A stretch of 64,000 bases of DNA from Gammaproteobacteria bacterium (GCA_004173475.1 SEBU01000002.1:434001-498000), one strand, 5' to 3'. Shown: positions 36,931 through 47,138, counted from the first letter of the stretch. Made by a program: numbers and translations. The notes: generated from the letters alone by a model not told the origin.

Positions 36931-38568
36931 ATGGCTCGTGAACAAATGCATTACGATGTTGTCATTATCGGCGCAGGTCCCGCTGGTTTAGCGGCAGCTT
37001 GTCGCTTGCGTCAACTGGATGCAAATTTAAGTGTATGTTTATTGGAGAAAGGCGCTGAAGTCGGAGCTCATATTTTATCGGGTGCAGTATTCGAACCGCG
37101 CGCGTTGACTGAATTATTCCCCGACTGGCAAACGCTCGGCGCACCTTTGCAAACTGCCGTCAATTCAGAAGATTGGCGTTACTTATCCTCTGCTAAAAAA
37201 TCATTTCAGATTCCTAATGTTTTATTGCCTAAAATGCTTCACAACAGCGGCAATTACATCATCAGCCTCGGCCTCCTGTGCAAATGGCTCGCTGAACAAG
37301 CAACGAATCTCGGTGTAGATATTTTCCCAGGCTTCGCTGCTGCGCAAGTTTTGTTTCGCGATGACGGAAGTGTTGGCGGTGTAATTACGGGTGATATGGG
37401 TCGTGCGGCGGATGGTAGTGAAAAATCAGATTTTGTAGAGGGTATAGAATTACACGGCAAATACACTTTATTTTGTGAAGGCACCCGCGGTCATTTGGGT
37501 AAACATTTAATTTCTCATTTCAAATTAGCAGAAGATAAAGACTCGCAACACTACGCCATAGGAATTAAAGAAATATGGCGCGTGCCGGCTACTGTTCATA
37601 AAGAGGGTTTGGTAATGCACTCTTTAGGATGGCCGCTCAGTGAATCGGATACCAGCGGTGGCGGATTTTTATACCACTTAAATGACAATCAAGTTAGCGT
37701 CGGGTTAATTACAGATCTATGCTACAGCAACCCGCACCTTAGTCCCTTTGATGAATTTCAGCGCTACAAACATCACCCGGCTGTCTCCAGATATTTGGAA
37801 GGTGGTGAGCGCATTAGCTATGGAGCTCGCGCTTTAGTAAAAGGTGGTATTCAGTCACAACCTAAAATGTTTTTTGCCGGTGGCCTGTTACTTGGTGATG
37901 ATGCCGGCACGTTAAATTTCGCTAAAATTAAAGGTAGCCACACCGCAATGAAAAGCGGAATGATCGGCGCAGAAGTGATCGTTAAAGCACTTGCAGCAGG
38001 ACGCAGTAATGATTCGCTCAGTGAGTACGAAACCGCGTATTACAATTCCTGGGTTCACGAAGAGCTTTACGAACAACGCAACATTGGTCCTGCACAACAA
38101 AAATTTGGGGCCATACTTGGTAGCATTTATGCATTTATTGATATGGTTTTAAAAGGAAAGCTTCCCTGGACGATTCATAATAACAAAGCGGACCATGCGC
38201 AATTAAAACTGGCAGCCGAAAGCAAAAAGATTGTTTATCCAAAGCCTGATAATAAAATAAGTTTTGATAAGTTATCGTCCGTGTATTTATCCAATACTAA
38301 CCATGCTGAAAATCAACCTTGTCATTTGTTACTAAAAGACGCAACAATTCCGATTGGTGTTAACCTTCCGACATACGATGAGCCCGCACAGCGCTACTGC
38401 CCTGCTGGCGTCTACGAAGTTATTGAAAGCGCAACGGGCGAAAAAAAATTCCAAATCAATTCGCAAAATTGCGTGCATTGCAAAACATGTGACATTAAAG
38501 ATCCCGCACAAAATATTCATTGGGTAACGCCTGAAGGCGGTGGCGGACCAAATTATCCAGCTATGTAA
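36931..38568 (+). CDS. Electron transfer flavoprotein-ubiquinone oxidoreductase
   Basis: ETF-QO passes electrons from reduced ETF to ubiquinone at the inner membrane. The 545-residue protein starts with the FAD-binding VVIIGAGPAGLAAACRL. The central region is typical (HILSGAVFEPRALTELFPDW region; ALVKGGIQSQPKMFFAGG; GDDAGTLNFAKIKGSHTAMK). It ends with a ferredoxin-like 4Fe-4S segment containing CPAGVYEV and NCVHCKTCDIKDP, giving the four cysteines. It forms a functional chain with etfBA at 21-23 kb although not in the same operon. Confidence 0.96.
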   Translation: MAREQMHYDVVIIGAGPAGLAAACRLRQLDANLSVCLLEKGAEVGAHILSGAVFEPRALTELFPDWQTLGAPLQTAVNSEDWRYLSSAKKSFQIPNVLLPKMLHNSGNYIISLGLLCKWLAEQATNLGVDIFPGFAAAQVLFRDDGSVGGVITGDMGRAADGSEKSDFVEGIELHGKYTLFCEGTRGHLGKHLISHFKLAEDKDSQHYAIGIKEIWRVPATVHKEGLVMHSLGWPLSESDTSGGGFLYHLNDNQVSVGLITDLCYSNPHLSPFDEFQRYKHHPAVSRYLEGGERISYGARALVKGGIQSQPKMFFAGGLLLGDDAGTLNFAKIKGSHTAMKSGMIGAEVIVKALAAGRSNDSLSEYETAYYNSWVHEELYEQRNIGPAQQKFGAILGSIYAFIDMVLKGKLPWTIHNNKADHAQLKLAAESKKIVYPKPDNKISFDKLSSVYLSNTNHAENQPCHLLLKDATIPIGVNLPTYDEPAQRYCPAGVYEVIESATGEKKFQINSQNCVHCKTCDIKDPAQNIHWVTPEGGGGPNYPAM

Positions 38569-38575
38569 TTTGAAT

Positions 38576-38604
38576 AAAAAAGCCTGCATCATGCAGGCTT
38601 TTTT
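38576..38604. terminator. Bidirectional terminator between ETF-QO and the convergent membrane protein gene
   Basis: GCCTGCA and TGCAGGC pair around TCA, flanked by A-runs on the left and T-runs on the right. It lies 8 bases after the ETF-QO stop and overlaps the last bases of the convergent gene. Confidence 0.9.
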
Positions 38605-39007
38605 ATTCCACTGAACTTCCCTGAATAAATTCCTTTTTCGTGTAACTCCATTTAACGACAACGACCATGGCTACGAACAACAAGCAACATCCTACGGCGA
38701 TAAAAACTTCACTCCTGTGCGGTGAAAAAATAATGAAATAGTCTTGATCTTTAATTAGCGCTGCAAAACTTGATACAGCAAATGGCATCCAATATAAGCG
38801 AAACGTTTGCCAATAATCAGCGGTTGCGCGCGATACACTTAACATTAACGCAGTGCCTATAACGACACTTATTCCTAACGAATTAATCCACAATTTAGGT
38901 GAGATATCAAAGTGGTAATAGAGAGTTACGAAGTACCAAATCAGATAACACCATAGAATCATTCTCCCGGGTTTAATCTTCGCAAAATAATGATAAATCG
39001 ATTTCAT
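38603..39007 (-). CDS. Hypothetical four-helix membrane protein
   Basis: A 134-residue protein with four predicted membrane segments (MILWCYLIWYFVTLYYHF; LGISVVIGTALMLSVS; YWMPFAVSSFAALI; VFIAVGCCLLFVAMVVVV) and a basic C-terminal tail. No known family is recognised. The start ATG 39007 has no strong ribosome site, and the gene shares its terminator with ETF-QO. Confidence 0.65.
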   Translation of the reverse strand: MKSIYHYFAKIKPGRMILWCYLIWYFVTLYYHFDISPKLWINSLGISVVIGTALMLSVSRATADYWQTFRLYWMPFAVSSFAALIKDQDYFIIFSPHRSEVFIAVGCCLLFVAMVVVVKWSYTKKEFIQGSSVE

Positions 39008-39220
39008 AAATCTCCATTAACACCTGAATTTACAGCTGCATAAAAGATGCCAGCGTAAAAATGTGGCAAAAGAAAAGAATATGCGAATTGTGGTGACATT
39101 TGAAGGTGTTTTGTGGTGCGCAAAGCGGTGAACTGCACCACGTGACATACATGGGCTGTTAAATTAGATCCTGCGCATGGCGAGTTGGTTGAATCTGACA
39201 ATAAAAGCAAAAAATCAGAA

Positions 39221-40615
39221 CTACAAATTACGTTCCCAACCGCCGCCCAGAGCCTTATACAAATCTATCGTCGCGCTTAAGCGCGCAAGGCGTTGTTGAA
39301 CCAGGGCGTCCTGGGCTTGAAAAAGGCTACGCTGGGCATCCAATAGAAATTGCAGGTCTATATCGCCTTCCCGATAACGTGTTTCGTTTAATGAAAGACT
39401 GCGTGAAGATTGCTCCAAAATATTTTGCTGATTTATTTCTTGCTGCTGAGTGATGCTCACTCGATTTAATGCGTCATCTACTTCTTGCAAGGCAATTAAA
39501 ATAATTTTGCGATACTGCTCCAACATTTCTACCCGGCGCGATTCGCTAAGACGAACCTGATTGACGTAGCGCCCGCCCGCAAAAATTGTTTGCGCAAGAC
39601 TCAAACTCCACCCGGCAGATTGAGTTGCGGGATTTAATAAAAATAATTCCGCTGCTGATTTACCCAAATTACCGCTTAGTTGGATACTTGGCAGCAATGC
39701 GGTGCGCGCAGCATAAACATCTGCCGATGAGGCTTGTAATTGCGCCTCTGAACTTGCAACGTCCGGTCGACGTGTTATCACATCCGCAGGTACACCCGCG
39801 TTAATGACTGGAATTTTAATATCGAGGATTTTTTCGTTTCCCAGTGTATAAGCCTGTGGGCTTTCTCCCTCTAACAGCGCAATAGCCGCTCTGGTTTGAT
39901 CAAGCTGTAATTGCAAAGGCAAGAGTGCGTTTTGTTGTGATAATAAATTGGTTTTTTGCGTCGCAACATCAGCCGCACTGGCAGCTCCGTTGCGATACAG
40001 TGAATCCACTATTTTTTGAATTCGCTCCGCAATTTCGATATTTTTACGTGCGGTTTCCATACGCTCTTGCAAAGCAAGATAGTTAAACCATGAGGTCGCA
40101 ACACCAGCGGCAATACTTAAACGAGTTGCTTCATTTGCAAATTCCGTGGCTTTGAAACCCGCTCGTGCGGAGCGACGGTTGGCCATTTCACCACCCCACA
40201 AATCCACTTCATAATTTGCAGTGAGACCCGCGCGGGTCGAACCAGAATTTTCCCAAACACCTCCGCTCTCTTTAACACGATTTTCGCCACTGGACGCGCT
40301 CGCGCTCAAGGATGGGAACAAACTGGCATTTGCAATTTTCATTTGCAACTCGGCTTGTCTGACACGCTCACGACCTATTATCGCGTCCGAGTTTTTTTCC
40401 TGCGCAACATCAACTAACTGCGTAAGTTGGTTTGACTCAAATGTTTTCCACCACTCTTTTTCAACCGCCATAGCTCCCTGAGTGTGCGCTGCATACTCCC
40501 ACTCGGAGGCGTACTGAATATTTGCTCTTGGAATTTTATCCATCGAAGCGCAGCCTAAAAGACTAGTCGCCGTCACAATGGATAGACTAAACATAAGCGA
40601 TCTATTGAATTTCAT
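39221..40615 (-). CDS. Outer-membrane efflux lipoprotein (NodT/OprM type)
   Basis: A 464-residue outer-membrane factor with lipobox TSLLGC (C22). Two OEP repeats are visible, with typical segments: VDVAQEKNSDAIIGRERVRQ, YEVDLWGGEMANRR, RRPDVASSEAQLQ and KALGGGW at the end. It forms the outer channel of a tripartite pump. It begins 3 bases after the macB stop, so macA-macB and this gene form one operon. Confidence 0.92.
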   Translation of the reverse strand: MKFNRSLMFSLSIVTATSLLGCASMDKIPRANIQYASEWEYAAHTQGAMAVEKEWWKTFESNQLTQLVDVAQEKNSDAIIGRERVRQAELQMKIANASLFPSLSASASSGENRVKESGGVWENSGSTRAGLTANYEVDLWGGEMANRRSARAGFKATEFANEATRLSIAAGVATSWFNYLALQERMETARKNIEIAERIQKIVDSLYRNGAASAADVATQKTNLLSQQNALLPLQLQLDQTRAAIALLEGESPQAYTLGNEKILDIKIPVINAGVPADVITRRPDVASSEAQLQASSADVYAARTALLPSIQLSGNLGKSAAELFLLNPATQSAGWSLSLAQTIFAGGRYVNQVRLSESRRVEMLEQYRKIILIALQEVDDALNRVSITQQQEINQQNILEQSSRSLSLNETRYREGDIDLQFLLDAQRSLFQAQDALVQQRLARLSATIDLYKALGGGWERNL

Positions 40616-40618
40616 TTA

Positions 40619-42553
40619 CTATTCCGATGCCAGGGCAGTAACAGGATTTAGCCGTGCTGCTTTTCGCGCAGGTAAAAAACCAAAAATTAATCCAGTCAGG
40701 AATGCGCAGCTAAATGCAAGTACGACGGGTGCAAGTGAATAATCAATTGGCATTCCGAATCTCCCGACCATTGCTGCACAGAGCAAACCTAAGACTACGC
40801 CTATAAGTCCACCGAGCGCAGAAACCACTAAGGCTTCGATTAGAAATTGCTGCATAATATTTCGCGTTCGCGCTCCCGTTGCCATACGCACCCCTATTTC
40901 GCGCGTACGCTCGGTAACGCTGACCAGCATAATATTCATAACACCTATACCGCCCACCAAAAGCGAAATGGCGGCGATTGAACCTAATAAAATTGTCATG
41001 GTATTTTGCGTTGCAGACAAAGTATCAATTAACGACGCCATGTTGCGGATGGTAAAATCTTCCGTGCCGTGACGCTCCATTAAAAGCGATTTAACGGATG
41101 CCTGGACATCAACCATATATTGTTCATCATCAACGGAAATTGTAACGTTACGTAAAAAGCGACGACCAAATATGCGTAAACTTCCTGTTGTGTAGGGCAC
41201 GATAATTTTGTCGTCCTGATCTTGTCCGTTCGGATCTGCACCTCGCTCTGCCATCACCCCAATAACCTGGAACAACACATTATTAACAATGATAAATTTT
41301 CCGAGCGGATCTTCTTCAGCAAATAATTTCCGTGAAACTGTTTTGCCCAGCACAGCAACAGTGGCATAAGTTCTCTCGTCTTCTTCCGTAAAAAAAGTTC
41401 CGGTTGCTATATCCCATTTGCGCGCTATGGGATATTTAAAACCTGTGGCATTAACATCTGTACTTACATCCACATTTCCGTAACGTATAGTGTAATTACC
41501 CGTGAGTTCAGGCAGAGCTGCGGCAATGTGTGGTAATTCATTGATCGCAACAACATCAGCCGGAACCAAAGTTTGAATATCGAAAAAACGTCGTTGTTCC
41601 GGTCCACCAGGGCGCACCAGAATCAAATTGGAGCCCATAGCGCTTATGCTATCTACCACCGCTTTTTTTGCACCGTCGCCTATGGCGAGCATAGTGATGA
41701 CTGACCCTACGCCAATTACGATTCCTAAAAGAGTTAGAACGGTACGAAAAACATTACTGCGTAATGAACGAAACGCTGTTTTGGAACCTTCTAATATTTC
41801 TGTAGAAAAATTGGGTTCGCCATGTAACCTGGGTTCATTGATCGGTGGATGAATAACCTCGCTAGGGCCCGGATCGGAAATAATTAAACCGTCGCGAATT
41901 TCGATAGTGCGATGAGCATGGTTGGCAACATTATTATCGTGGGTAATTAAAATAATTGTGTGGCCCTGCTCCGACAAATTTTTAAGCAGGCTCATCACCT
42001 CCTTACCGCTATTACTATCCAAAGCTCCGGTAGGCTCGTCCGCCAAAATTATTTGGCCACCATTCATTAATGCGCGAGCAATTGAAACGCGTTGTTGTTG
42101 CCCCCCGGATAGTTGATTCGGGCGATGATCCAATCGCGCATACAAACCTAATGAGCCTAATAATTGGCTTGCGCGCTCGCGACGTTCATGGGGCGGCATT
42201 CCTGAATAAGTTGCGGGCATCTCCACATTTTCACAAGCCGTTGCTCCCGACAGCAAATTATAACTCTGAAATACAAAACCAAACGCTTCTCGACGCAATT
42301 GCGCCAATTCGTCCGCATCAAAACTGGAAACATCTTTTCCGGAAAAATAATATTCTCCGGCGCTGGGTTTATCCAAGCAACCGAGGATATTCATTAGGGT
42401 GGATTTTCCTGAACCGGATTGCCCAACAATGGCAACAAATTCGCCCGGATAAATTTCCACATCAATACCGTGCAAAACCTGCGTTTCCAAGTCGCCATTT
42501 TTAAACGCCTTGGTTACACCGACCAGTTTTATTAGCGGTTTTTTTTCCGTCAT
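40619..42553 (-). CDS. macB: MacB-type ABC transporter (ATPase fused to permease)
   Basis: The 644-residue inner-membrane component of a MacAB-type exporter. The N-terminal ATPase has Walker [10 protein letters not shown], the signature LSGGQQQR and Walker [13 protein letters not shown]. The C-terminal half is the MacB permease: one helix near residue 275 ([19 protein letters not shown]), a large periplasmic domain and three helices near the end ([20 protein letters not shown], typical of the FtsX/MacB core). Typical cargo is macrolides, lipopeptides or virulence peptides; here it is unknown. Confidence 0.93.
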   Translation of the reverse strand: MTEKKPLIKLVGVTKAFKNGDLETQVLHGIDVEIYPGEFVAIVGQSGSGKSTLMNILGCLDKPSAGEYYFSGKDVSSFDADELAQLRREAFGFVFQSYNLLSGATACENVEMPATYSGMPPHERRERASQLLGSLGLYARLDHRPNQLSGGQQQRVSIARALMNGGQIILADEPTGALDSNSGKEVMSLLKNLSEQGHTIILITHDNNVANHAHRTIEIRDGLIISDPGPSEVIHPPINEPRLHGEPNFSTEILEGSKTAFRSLRSNVFRTVLTLLGIVIGVGSVITMLAIGDGAKKAVVDSISAMGSNLILVRPGGPEQRRFFDIQTLVPADVVAINELPHIAAALPELTGNYTIRYGNVDVSTDVNATGFKYPIARKWDIATGTFFTEEDERTYATVAVLGKTVSRKLFAEEDPLGKFIIVNNVLFQVIGVMAERGADPNGQDQDDKIIVPYTTGSLRIFGRRFLRNVTISVDDEQYMVDVQASVKSLLMERHGTEDFTIRNMASLIDTLSATQNTMTILLGSIAAISLLVGGIGVMNIMLVSVTERTREIGVRMATGARTRNIMQQFLIEALVVSALGGLIGVVLGLLCAAMVGRFGMPIDYSLAPVVLAFSCAFLTGLIFGFLPARKAARLNPVTALASE

Positions 42554-42611
42554 AAATTATCAACACATGTTACTTACAATAGAATTTGATAGACTCGTTT
42601 AGCTTTACTAA

Positions 42612-44105
42612 CTAGCGCATTGGCCTGCCGCCGCTAACACCTGGAGGTACGCCCACCGGGGAACCACTTGTTGATGCGTTTGGTTTTTCAAGCTGGCGCA
42701 TACCGGATACAATTTTTTCGCCTTCCTGCAAACCTTCTAACACTTGTACTTGTACTCGACTGCTAATGCCTGTGACAATTTTTCGCTCACTTAAATTACC
42801 TCTAGCATCCATAACTTGCACAATCGCTGGCTGAGGCTTTACCTCGCCCGTTGCTATCGGCGGCCCGCGACGCTCTCTATTCCGACGACGCTCTTCACGG
42901 TGAGCTCCAGTCGTTTGAGTTTTATCAAATTCTTTTTTGTCTACCTCTGTAGACGCAGAAGAATTTTCATTTACGGATGCTTTATCGTTTTTGATATCAT
43001 TTCTTTCGACTTTATCTTTTTCTACTTGCGTTGAATCAGCTTGTGCATTTTTTTTGCGATCTTGCCAATCTGATTTTTTATCGCCCCACGATTTATTTTT
43101 TTCATCGCCAGGAACACGCGGTTTAAAATTAACGGCCGATGCCGGAATTATTAAGGTGTCTTTCGCTTCCGACGCAATAAAAAATACCTGCGTGCTCATG
43201 CTCGTCATTAATGTTTTGGTGTCATTAGGAACTTCAAATAAAGCGTTGTAGAGCACAACGTTATTCGTCACCTGGGGGGTGGGCTCAACGCGATTAAGTT
43301 TGCTGTACCAACGATAATCCTGACCGCCTAGTGTCGTAAAATAAACCGGCATTCCGATACGCAGCTTGCCAATATCGGCTTCGGAAACCTGCGTTTGCAC
43401 CGTCATAGTGGATAGATCAGCAATGCGCATAATGGTAGGTGCCTGCTGATTGGCATTCAGGGTTTGGCCTTGACGCGACGTAATGGAAACAACCGTTCCA
43501 CTCATTGGCGCATATATACGAGCGTATTCGAGATTCGCTTCTTCAGCACGAAGGCTTGATTCGGTTTGTTGAATTTGCGCTTGCAGCGCTTTTAACAAGG
43601 AGCTCGATGATTGAAAACCTGCTTCTGCGGTCTGCAAGGATTCTTTAGTAGTTGCGTCGTCTTTAAATAAATTTTGTTGACGTTCAAGACGAATTTTTGC
43701 CAATAACAATTGCGCTTCCTTATCCCCAAGTTGCGCCTTTTGATTAAGTAACTGCGCGCGTATTCCATCTACTTTTGCTTTATACACAGTTGCATCAATT
43801 TCAGCGAGCAAGTCCCCTGCTTTGACTTCTTGCCCAACAACAACATTTAATTTTTTTAACTGACCTGAAACTTGCGCACCAACATCAACATAATCTCGTG
43901 GTTGCAACACCCCGGTAGCAGTAACAAGATTGTGAATTTCGCCACGCTCAACAGTCGCTGTCAAATAATTTGCTGAATCAGCACTTTGATCAAAGATGAA
44001 TTTCCAGATGCCTAAAGCCGTCAAAATTAACAGAATAAAAATCAGAACACTGCGACGGCGCAATAGCGAAAAAAATTCACCTATTGATGTCATTAATCTA
44101 GACAT
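42612..44105 (-). CDS. macA: MacA-type periplasmic adaptor with a charged insertion
   Basis: From ATG 44105 it has 497 residues, against about 371 for E. coli MacA. Order: a cytoplasmic N-terminus, a membrane anchor (SVLIFILLILTALGIWKFIF), a lipoyl half-domain (VTATGVLQPRDYVDVGAQVS), an alpha-helical hairpin (about 105-195), a beta-barrel domain, then a highly charged insertion of about 80 residues (roughly 333-413, rich in K, D, E, R and Q) and the membrane-proximal domain. It ends in a glycine/proline-rich tail. The frame is open 17 codons upstream, but MSRLMTSIG is the better start. It leads the macA-macB-OMF operon. Confidence 0.9.
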   Translation of the reverse strand: MSRLMTSIGEFFSLLRRRSVLIFILLILTALGIWKFIFDQSADSANYLTATVERGEIHNLVTATGVLQPRDYVDVGAQVSGQLKKLNVVVGQEVKAGDLLAEIDATVYKAKVDGIRAQLLNQKAQLGDKEAQLLLAKIRLERQQNLFKDDATTKESLQTAEAGFQSSSSLLKALQAQIQQTESSLRAEEANLEYARIYAPMSGTVVSITSRQGQTLNANQQAPTIMRIADLSTMTVQTQVSEADIGKLRIGMPVYFTTLGGQDYRWYSKLNRVEPTPQVTNNVVLYNALFEVPNDTKTLMTSMSTQVFFIASEAKDTLIIPASAVNFKPRVPGDEKNKSWGDKKSDWQDRKKNAQADSTQVEKDKVERNDIKNDKASVNENSSASTEVDKKEFDKTQTTGAHREERRRNRERRGPPIATGEVKPQPAIVQVMDARGNLSERKIVTGISSRVQVQVLEGLQEGEKIVSGMRQLEKPNASTSGSPVGVPPGVSGGRPMR

Positions 44106-44253
44106 AAACTCTTCTCTAATAATATTTGCGTAAAAATCAGCCAGTGAAATTGGCAAAATAGGGCTATCTGGAATCTATTGGCGGCAACTTTACCATCATT
44201 TCTGTAAAGTTTTGTGCAAAAAATGTGGTGATTTAAAGGATGATTACCCAAAA

Positions 44254-44289
44254 GAAAAAGCCCTGATTGATATTTAATTCAATCAGGGC
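44254..44289 (-). terminator. Terminator after the DUF4198 gene
   Basis: On the minus strand GCCCTGATTGA and TCAATCAGGGC form an 11-bp stem followed by five T. The stem shares the GCCCTGATT core with the terminator at 32139-32174. Confidence 0.85.
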
Positions 44290-44376
44290 CTTGGTTGGTC
44301 AGAGCTAATATTCCGGGAGTTTATTGATCGAGCTCAACAAATCAAAACTCTATAACATAATTAAAAAAACAAAGAG

Positions 44377-45201
44377 CTAGTCGACCAGTACTTCAAGAGT
44401 CGCACTGTAATTTCCTGAACGTACGGTCGCAGGTTTAGTCGCTTTGTTATCTTTGTATTCAGCACCCAACCAATACATACCGGTTTTTTTCCATTGAATT
44501 TTTACAATACCATTTTTATCCGTTTCGTAGCGTTGCTCGCCGGGAGAAAGTCGGTAGCGGCTACCACCTTCAATCACTTCGATTTTCGCACCTACAGCTG
44601 GTTTACCATCAATAAGAAACAAAAATTCTGAAGGCTCGCTAACTGCTAAATCATTGGGATGTGTAACAGGCACCAATTCCAAACCTTGATTGGTAGGCTT
44701 CAAAGCTGCTTTGGTCGGCGCACCTAAGGTGACAAACGTTTCGATACGGCGTGACGCTTGCGTAACCTCGAGATTTTTTGCATCTTTTGGGACTGCAGTA
44801 GCGAATTCAGCCGGGTCAGCTTTCGCTCCGCGTGGCGGCCAAAAACCGCGCTTGCCATCCGCGGTTTCCCAGCGCGCGTTTAAACCGCTACTTGCGGTAA
44901 AAATTTTATAGGTTCCAGGCTGGTTTATTTCAACATCAAAACTGGTGCGCAACTTTCCTTCAACCAAATTTTGTACTTCTGATTGAGTGGCATCAGGCGC
45001 AAGAATCTGTACAGAAACTCCTTTGGGTGCAGTCGCATCAAAACTAAAAAACTCTGTTGAAACTGCCAAATCAAAAGTAACCCAACCGCCCTTGCCGCCC
45101 TTGCTAGTGTCTGAGGGTAACAACCAGGAGTTGTGTGCATGTGTAACAGCACTCGCCATGAGGGCCGTTGAAAAAAAAGCACACTGCATAAATTTTTTCA
45201 T
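44377..45201 (-). CDS. DUF4198 periplasmic protein
   Basis: A 274-residue secreted protein: signal peptide FFSTALMASAVTHAHNSWLLPS, then beta-rich domains. The N-terminal HNSWLLPSDT right after cleavage and the late YWLGAEYKD strand are family features of DUF4198, often linked to metal (Ni/Co or iron) transport systems. It is the last gene of piuC - PepSY protein - DUF2271 - DUF4198. A role as a periplasmic metal-handling or receptor-accessory protein is inferred from context only. Confidence 0.85.
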   Translation of the reverse strand: MKKFMQCAFFSTALMASAVTHAHNSWLLPSDTSKGGKGGWVTFDLAVSTEFFSFDATAPKGVSVQILAPDATQSEVQNLVEGKLRTSFDVEINQPGTYKIFTASSGLNARWETADGKRGFWPPRGAKADPAEFATAVPKDAKNLEVTQASRRIETFVTLGAPTKAALKPTNQGLELVPVTHPNDLAVSEPSEFLFLIDGKPAVGAKIEVIEGGSRYRLSPGEQRYETDKNGIVKIQWKKTGMYWLGAEYKDNKATKPATVRSGNYSATLEVLVD

Positions 45202-45218
45202 AATGGTTTTCCTGGCTG

Positions 45219-45761
45219 TTATGGATTTAATTCAAGACTGACGGCGCCAACTTCCGTTGTGCCAGTTGCCGAGAGCGTCGTTGCTTTTTCAACTGGCCAA
45301 GTGAACGGCACTTTAACCACTTCACGACCACCGCCTTCACGTGCAATTTCTACGAAAAGCAGATAATTACCTTTTGCTAAATCACCCAGCGGCGCTGCGC
45401 CTTGCGTGTAGGTTAATTTGTGAATACCGGCGAGTTTGGTCGCACCTGAAACACCATCAATCGGGAATGTTAACGAACGGCCATCGCGACGCCACCATTG
45501 ACGCAAATCCTTCAACCATTTTTCACCGCCGCCTTCGCGCTTTTTATCAGCGTACCAAACAGATAATGTTTTGACGGTTTTTTTGTCGCCGTCTTCAGCG
45601 GACTCCAGCCACACTGCGGTATAGGGAGTGTGGTATTCAGCTACATTTAATGTAGGCACTTCAATTGAAATATTTAAATTGGCAGCATTTGCTAAAGATG
45701 TTACCGATGCCGATAGCACACCCACCAAAAGTGCTCGTTTAATAAAAAGTTTTTTAAGCAT
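45219..45761 (-). CDS. DUF2271 periplasmic protein
   Basis: A 180-residue protein with signal peptide LVGVLSASVTSLANA. The mature region matches DUF2271: YTAVWLESAEDGDKKTVKTL, a WWRRDGRS centre, and a KVPFTWPVEK near the end. Family members commonly sit with PepSY membrane proteins and TonB receptors in iron clusters, as here. It is 17 bases upstream of the DUF4198 gene and 6 bases after the PepSY gene. Biochemical function is unknown. Confidence 0.87.
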   Translation of the reverse strand: MLKKLFIKRALLVGVLSASVTSLANAANLNISIEVPTLNVAEYHTPYTAVWLESAEDGDKKTVKTLSVWYADKKREGGGEKWLKDLRQWWRRDGRSLTFPIDGVSGATKLAGIHKLTYTQGAAPLGDLAKGNYLLFVEIAREGGGREVVKVPFTWPVEKATTLSATGTTEVGAVSLELNP

Positions 45762-45767
45762 ACGGCC

Positions 45768-46400
45768 TCACGAATGAATTAAAAATAACATAAATAAAAT
45801 GGGCACTACCAAACCCGCGCCCAATAACGGCCAGGTTTGCGAGCGAGTATCAGCGTAGCGCTGCAGTAATAAAAAACCGGTCACCGAAAAAATGATGCAT
45901 GCCAATGCAAAAACATCCATAAAATAAATCCACGCCATGCCAGTATTTCTACCTTTATGCAAATCATTGGCGTAAGAAATCCAACCGCGGCTGGTGGATT
46001 CATATTCAAAATTCCCGGTCTCCGTATCCAGACTTAACCACGCGTCTCCACCGGGGCGAGGTAAAGCAAGATATAGCTCCGTATCATTTATTTCAGCAAT
46101 TGTACGAGAGAGTTTTAATTTATGAGTGTCGTCCAACCAACGCAACACAGACGCTGGAAATTCCACATCCTTTTGTTCTTCTACCAAAACAACGTCTTTC
46201 ATTATTGCTTGAGGTACAACTCCTTCCAGATGCGTCGTTGTTGGTGACGCTTCTATACTGCCAGCGTGGTTTAGGGTTATTCCGGTTACCGAGAATAACA
46301 GCATGCAAACAAAACATAAGGCAGAACTCATCCAATGCCATTTACGAATGGTCATTAAATTTAATTTAAATTTTTTGGCAGCTTTTTTCTGATGAGTCAC
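45768..46400 (-). CDS. PepSY-associated membrane protein
   Basis: About 210 residues. Signatures are [20 protein letters not shown] at the N-terminal helix, a GITLNHA motif, a periplasmic PepSY-like domain with [15 protein letters not shown], the conserved [14 protein letters not shown] loop, and two C-terminal helices. Such proteins are small relatives of PiuB-type siderophore-iron reductases; the RKWHW and DLHKGRN histidines could ligand heme. I favour GTG 46400, which overlaps the piuC stop (GTGA); GTG 46412 and ATG 46355 are alternatives. Confidence 0.85.
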   Translation of the reverse strand: MTHQKKAAKKFKLNLMTIRKWHWMSSALCFVCMLLFSVTGITLNHAGSIEASPTTTHLEGVVPQAIMKDVVLVEEQKDVEFPASVLRWLDDTHKLKLSRTIAEINDTELYLALPRPGGDAWLSLDTETGNFEYESTSRGWISYANDLHKGRNTGMAWIYFMDVFALACIIFSVTGFLLLQRYADTRSQTWPLLGAGLVVPILFMLFLIHS

Positions 46401-47077
46401 ACATCGCCCCACTGACGTAACAAATTATGATAGTGGCCTGTAAGACTCACGACTTCTTCACAATCACCCAGTTTTTCTCGTAACGACTGAATGCTAGCGT
46501 CCAGTTCGTACAACATATTGCGTTGTGAATCTGAGCGCACCATGCTTTGCGTCCAGAAAAAACTACATACGCGGGCGCCGCGAGTTACAGGTTCAACTTT
46601 ATGTAAACTTGTTGACGCATATAAAATTAAATCACCCGCGGGTAATTTCACTTCATGACTACCGTAGGTGTCTTGCACAACTAATTCACCGCCGTCGTAT
46701 TCGTCCGGTTCACTTAAAAAAAGTGTGGATGACACATCGGTGCGCAAGCTTAAATTACTACCCGGAATCAAACGAATAGCGCCATCCACATGCAAACCAT
46801 AATGTTCACCACCTTCATAGGAATTAAATAGCGGCGGAACGGTACGCAGCGGTAATGCCGCAGCCATAAATAATGGATTGCTATAAATTGCTTTTAAAAT
46901 TATTTCTCCGAGTGAGCGTGCAATAGGACTATTAACATCCAGCTGGCGATTTTGTTTTACTCGCGCACCTTGTGCACCAACCGTAGCTTTTCCGTCAATC
47001 CAATCGGCCTGCGCGAGTTGCGCACGAAAATCTGCAACCTGTTGTTTGGTGAGCACATCGGGAATATGAATTAACAT
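46397..47077 (-). CDS. piuC: PiuC/YbiX-type Fe(II)/2-oxoglutarate dioxygenase (PKHD-type hydroxylase)
   Basis: A 226-residue iron- and 2-oxoglutarate-dependent dioxygenase. The metal ligands are H96 and D98 (HYGLHVDGA) and H159 (SLHKVEPV), with R169 for 2-oxoglutarate. PiuC/YbiX genes lie next to catecholate receptor genes (fiu, piuA) in other gammaproteobacteria, as here, with the Fiu-like receptor directly upstream. The natural substrate is not established. The gap to the receptor holds a terminator, so readthrough or a separate promoter must express piuC. Confidence 0.92.
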   Translation of the reverse strand: MLIHIPDVLTKQQVADFRAQLAQADWIDGKATVGAQGARVKQNRQLDVNSPIARSLGEIILKAIYSNPLFMAAALPLRTVPPLFNSYEGGEHYGLHVDGAIRLIPGSNLSLRTDVSSTLFLSEPDEYDGGELVVQDTYGSHEVKLPAGDLILYASTSLHKVEPVTRGARVCSFFWTQSMVRSDSQRNMLYELDASIQSLREKLGDCEEVVSLTGHYHNLLRQWGDV

Positions 47078-47102
47078 AAATTTTTCACACTGGTAAAATT
47101 AG

Positions 47103-47138
47103 TAAAAGCCAGTCACTTAAGAAAGTAACTGGCTTTTT
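47103..47138. terminator. Terminator-like hairpin between the Fiu-like receptor and piuC
   Basis: AAAAGCCAGTCACTT and AAGTAACTGGCTTTT form a near-perfect stem with a short loop. The T-run is four long in the minus (gene) direction and six in the plus direction, so it may only attenuate expression into piuC. Confidence 0.7.

Noticed and set aside
39113-39141. GTGGTGC / GCACCAC inverted repeat after the outer-membrane efflux gene
   Set aside because: 7-bp arms with a 15-base loop and no T-run; too weak to call a terminator or an operator.
42070-42504. A 144-codon plus-strand open frame inside macB
   Set aside because: It lies wholly opposite a clear ABC-ATPase with intact motifs, and its product resembles no protein; it is a shadow frame.
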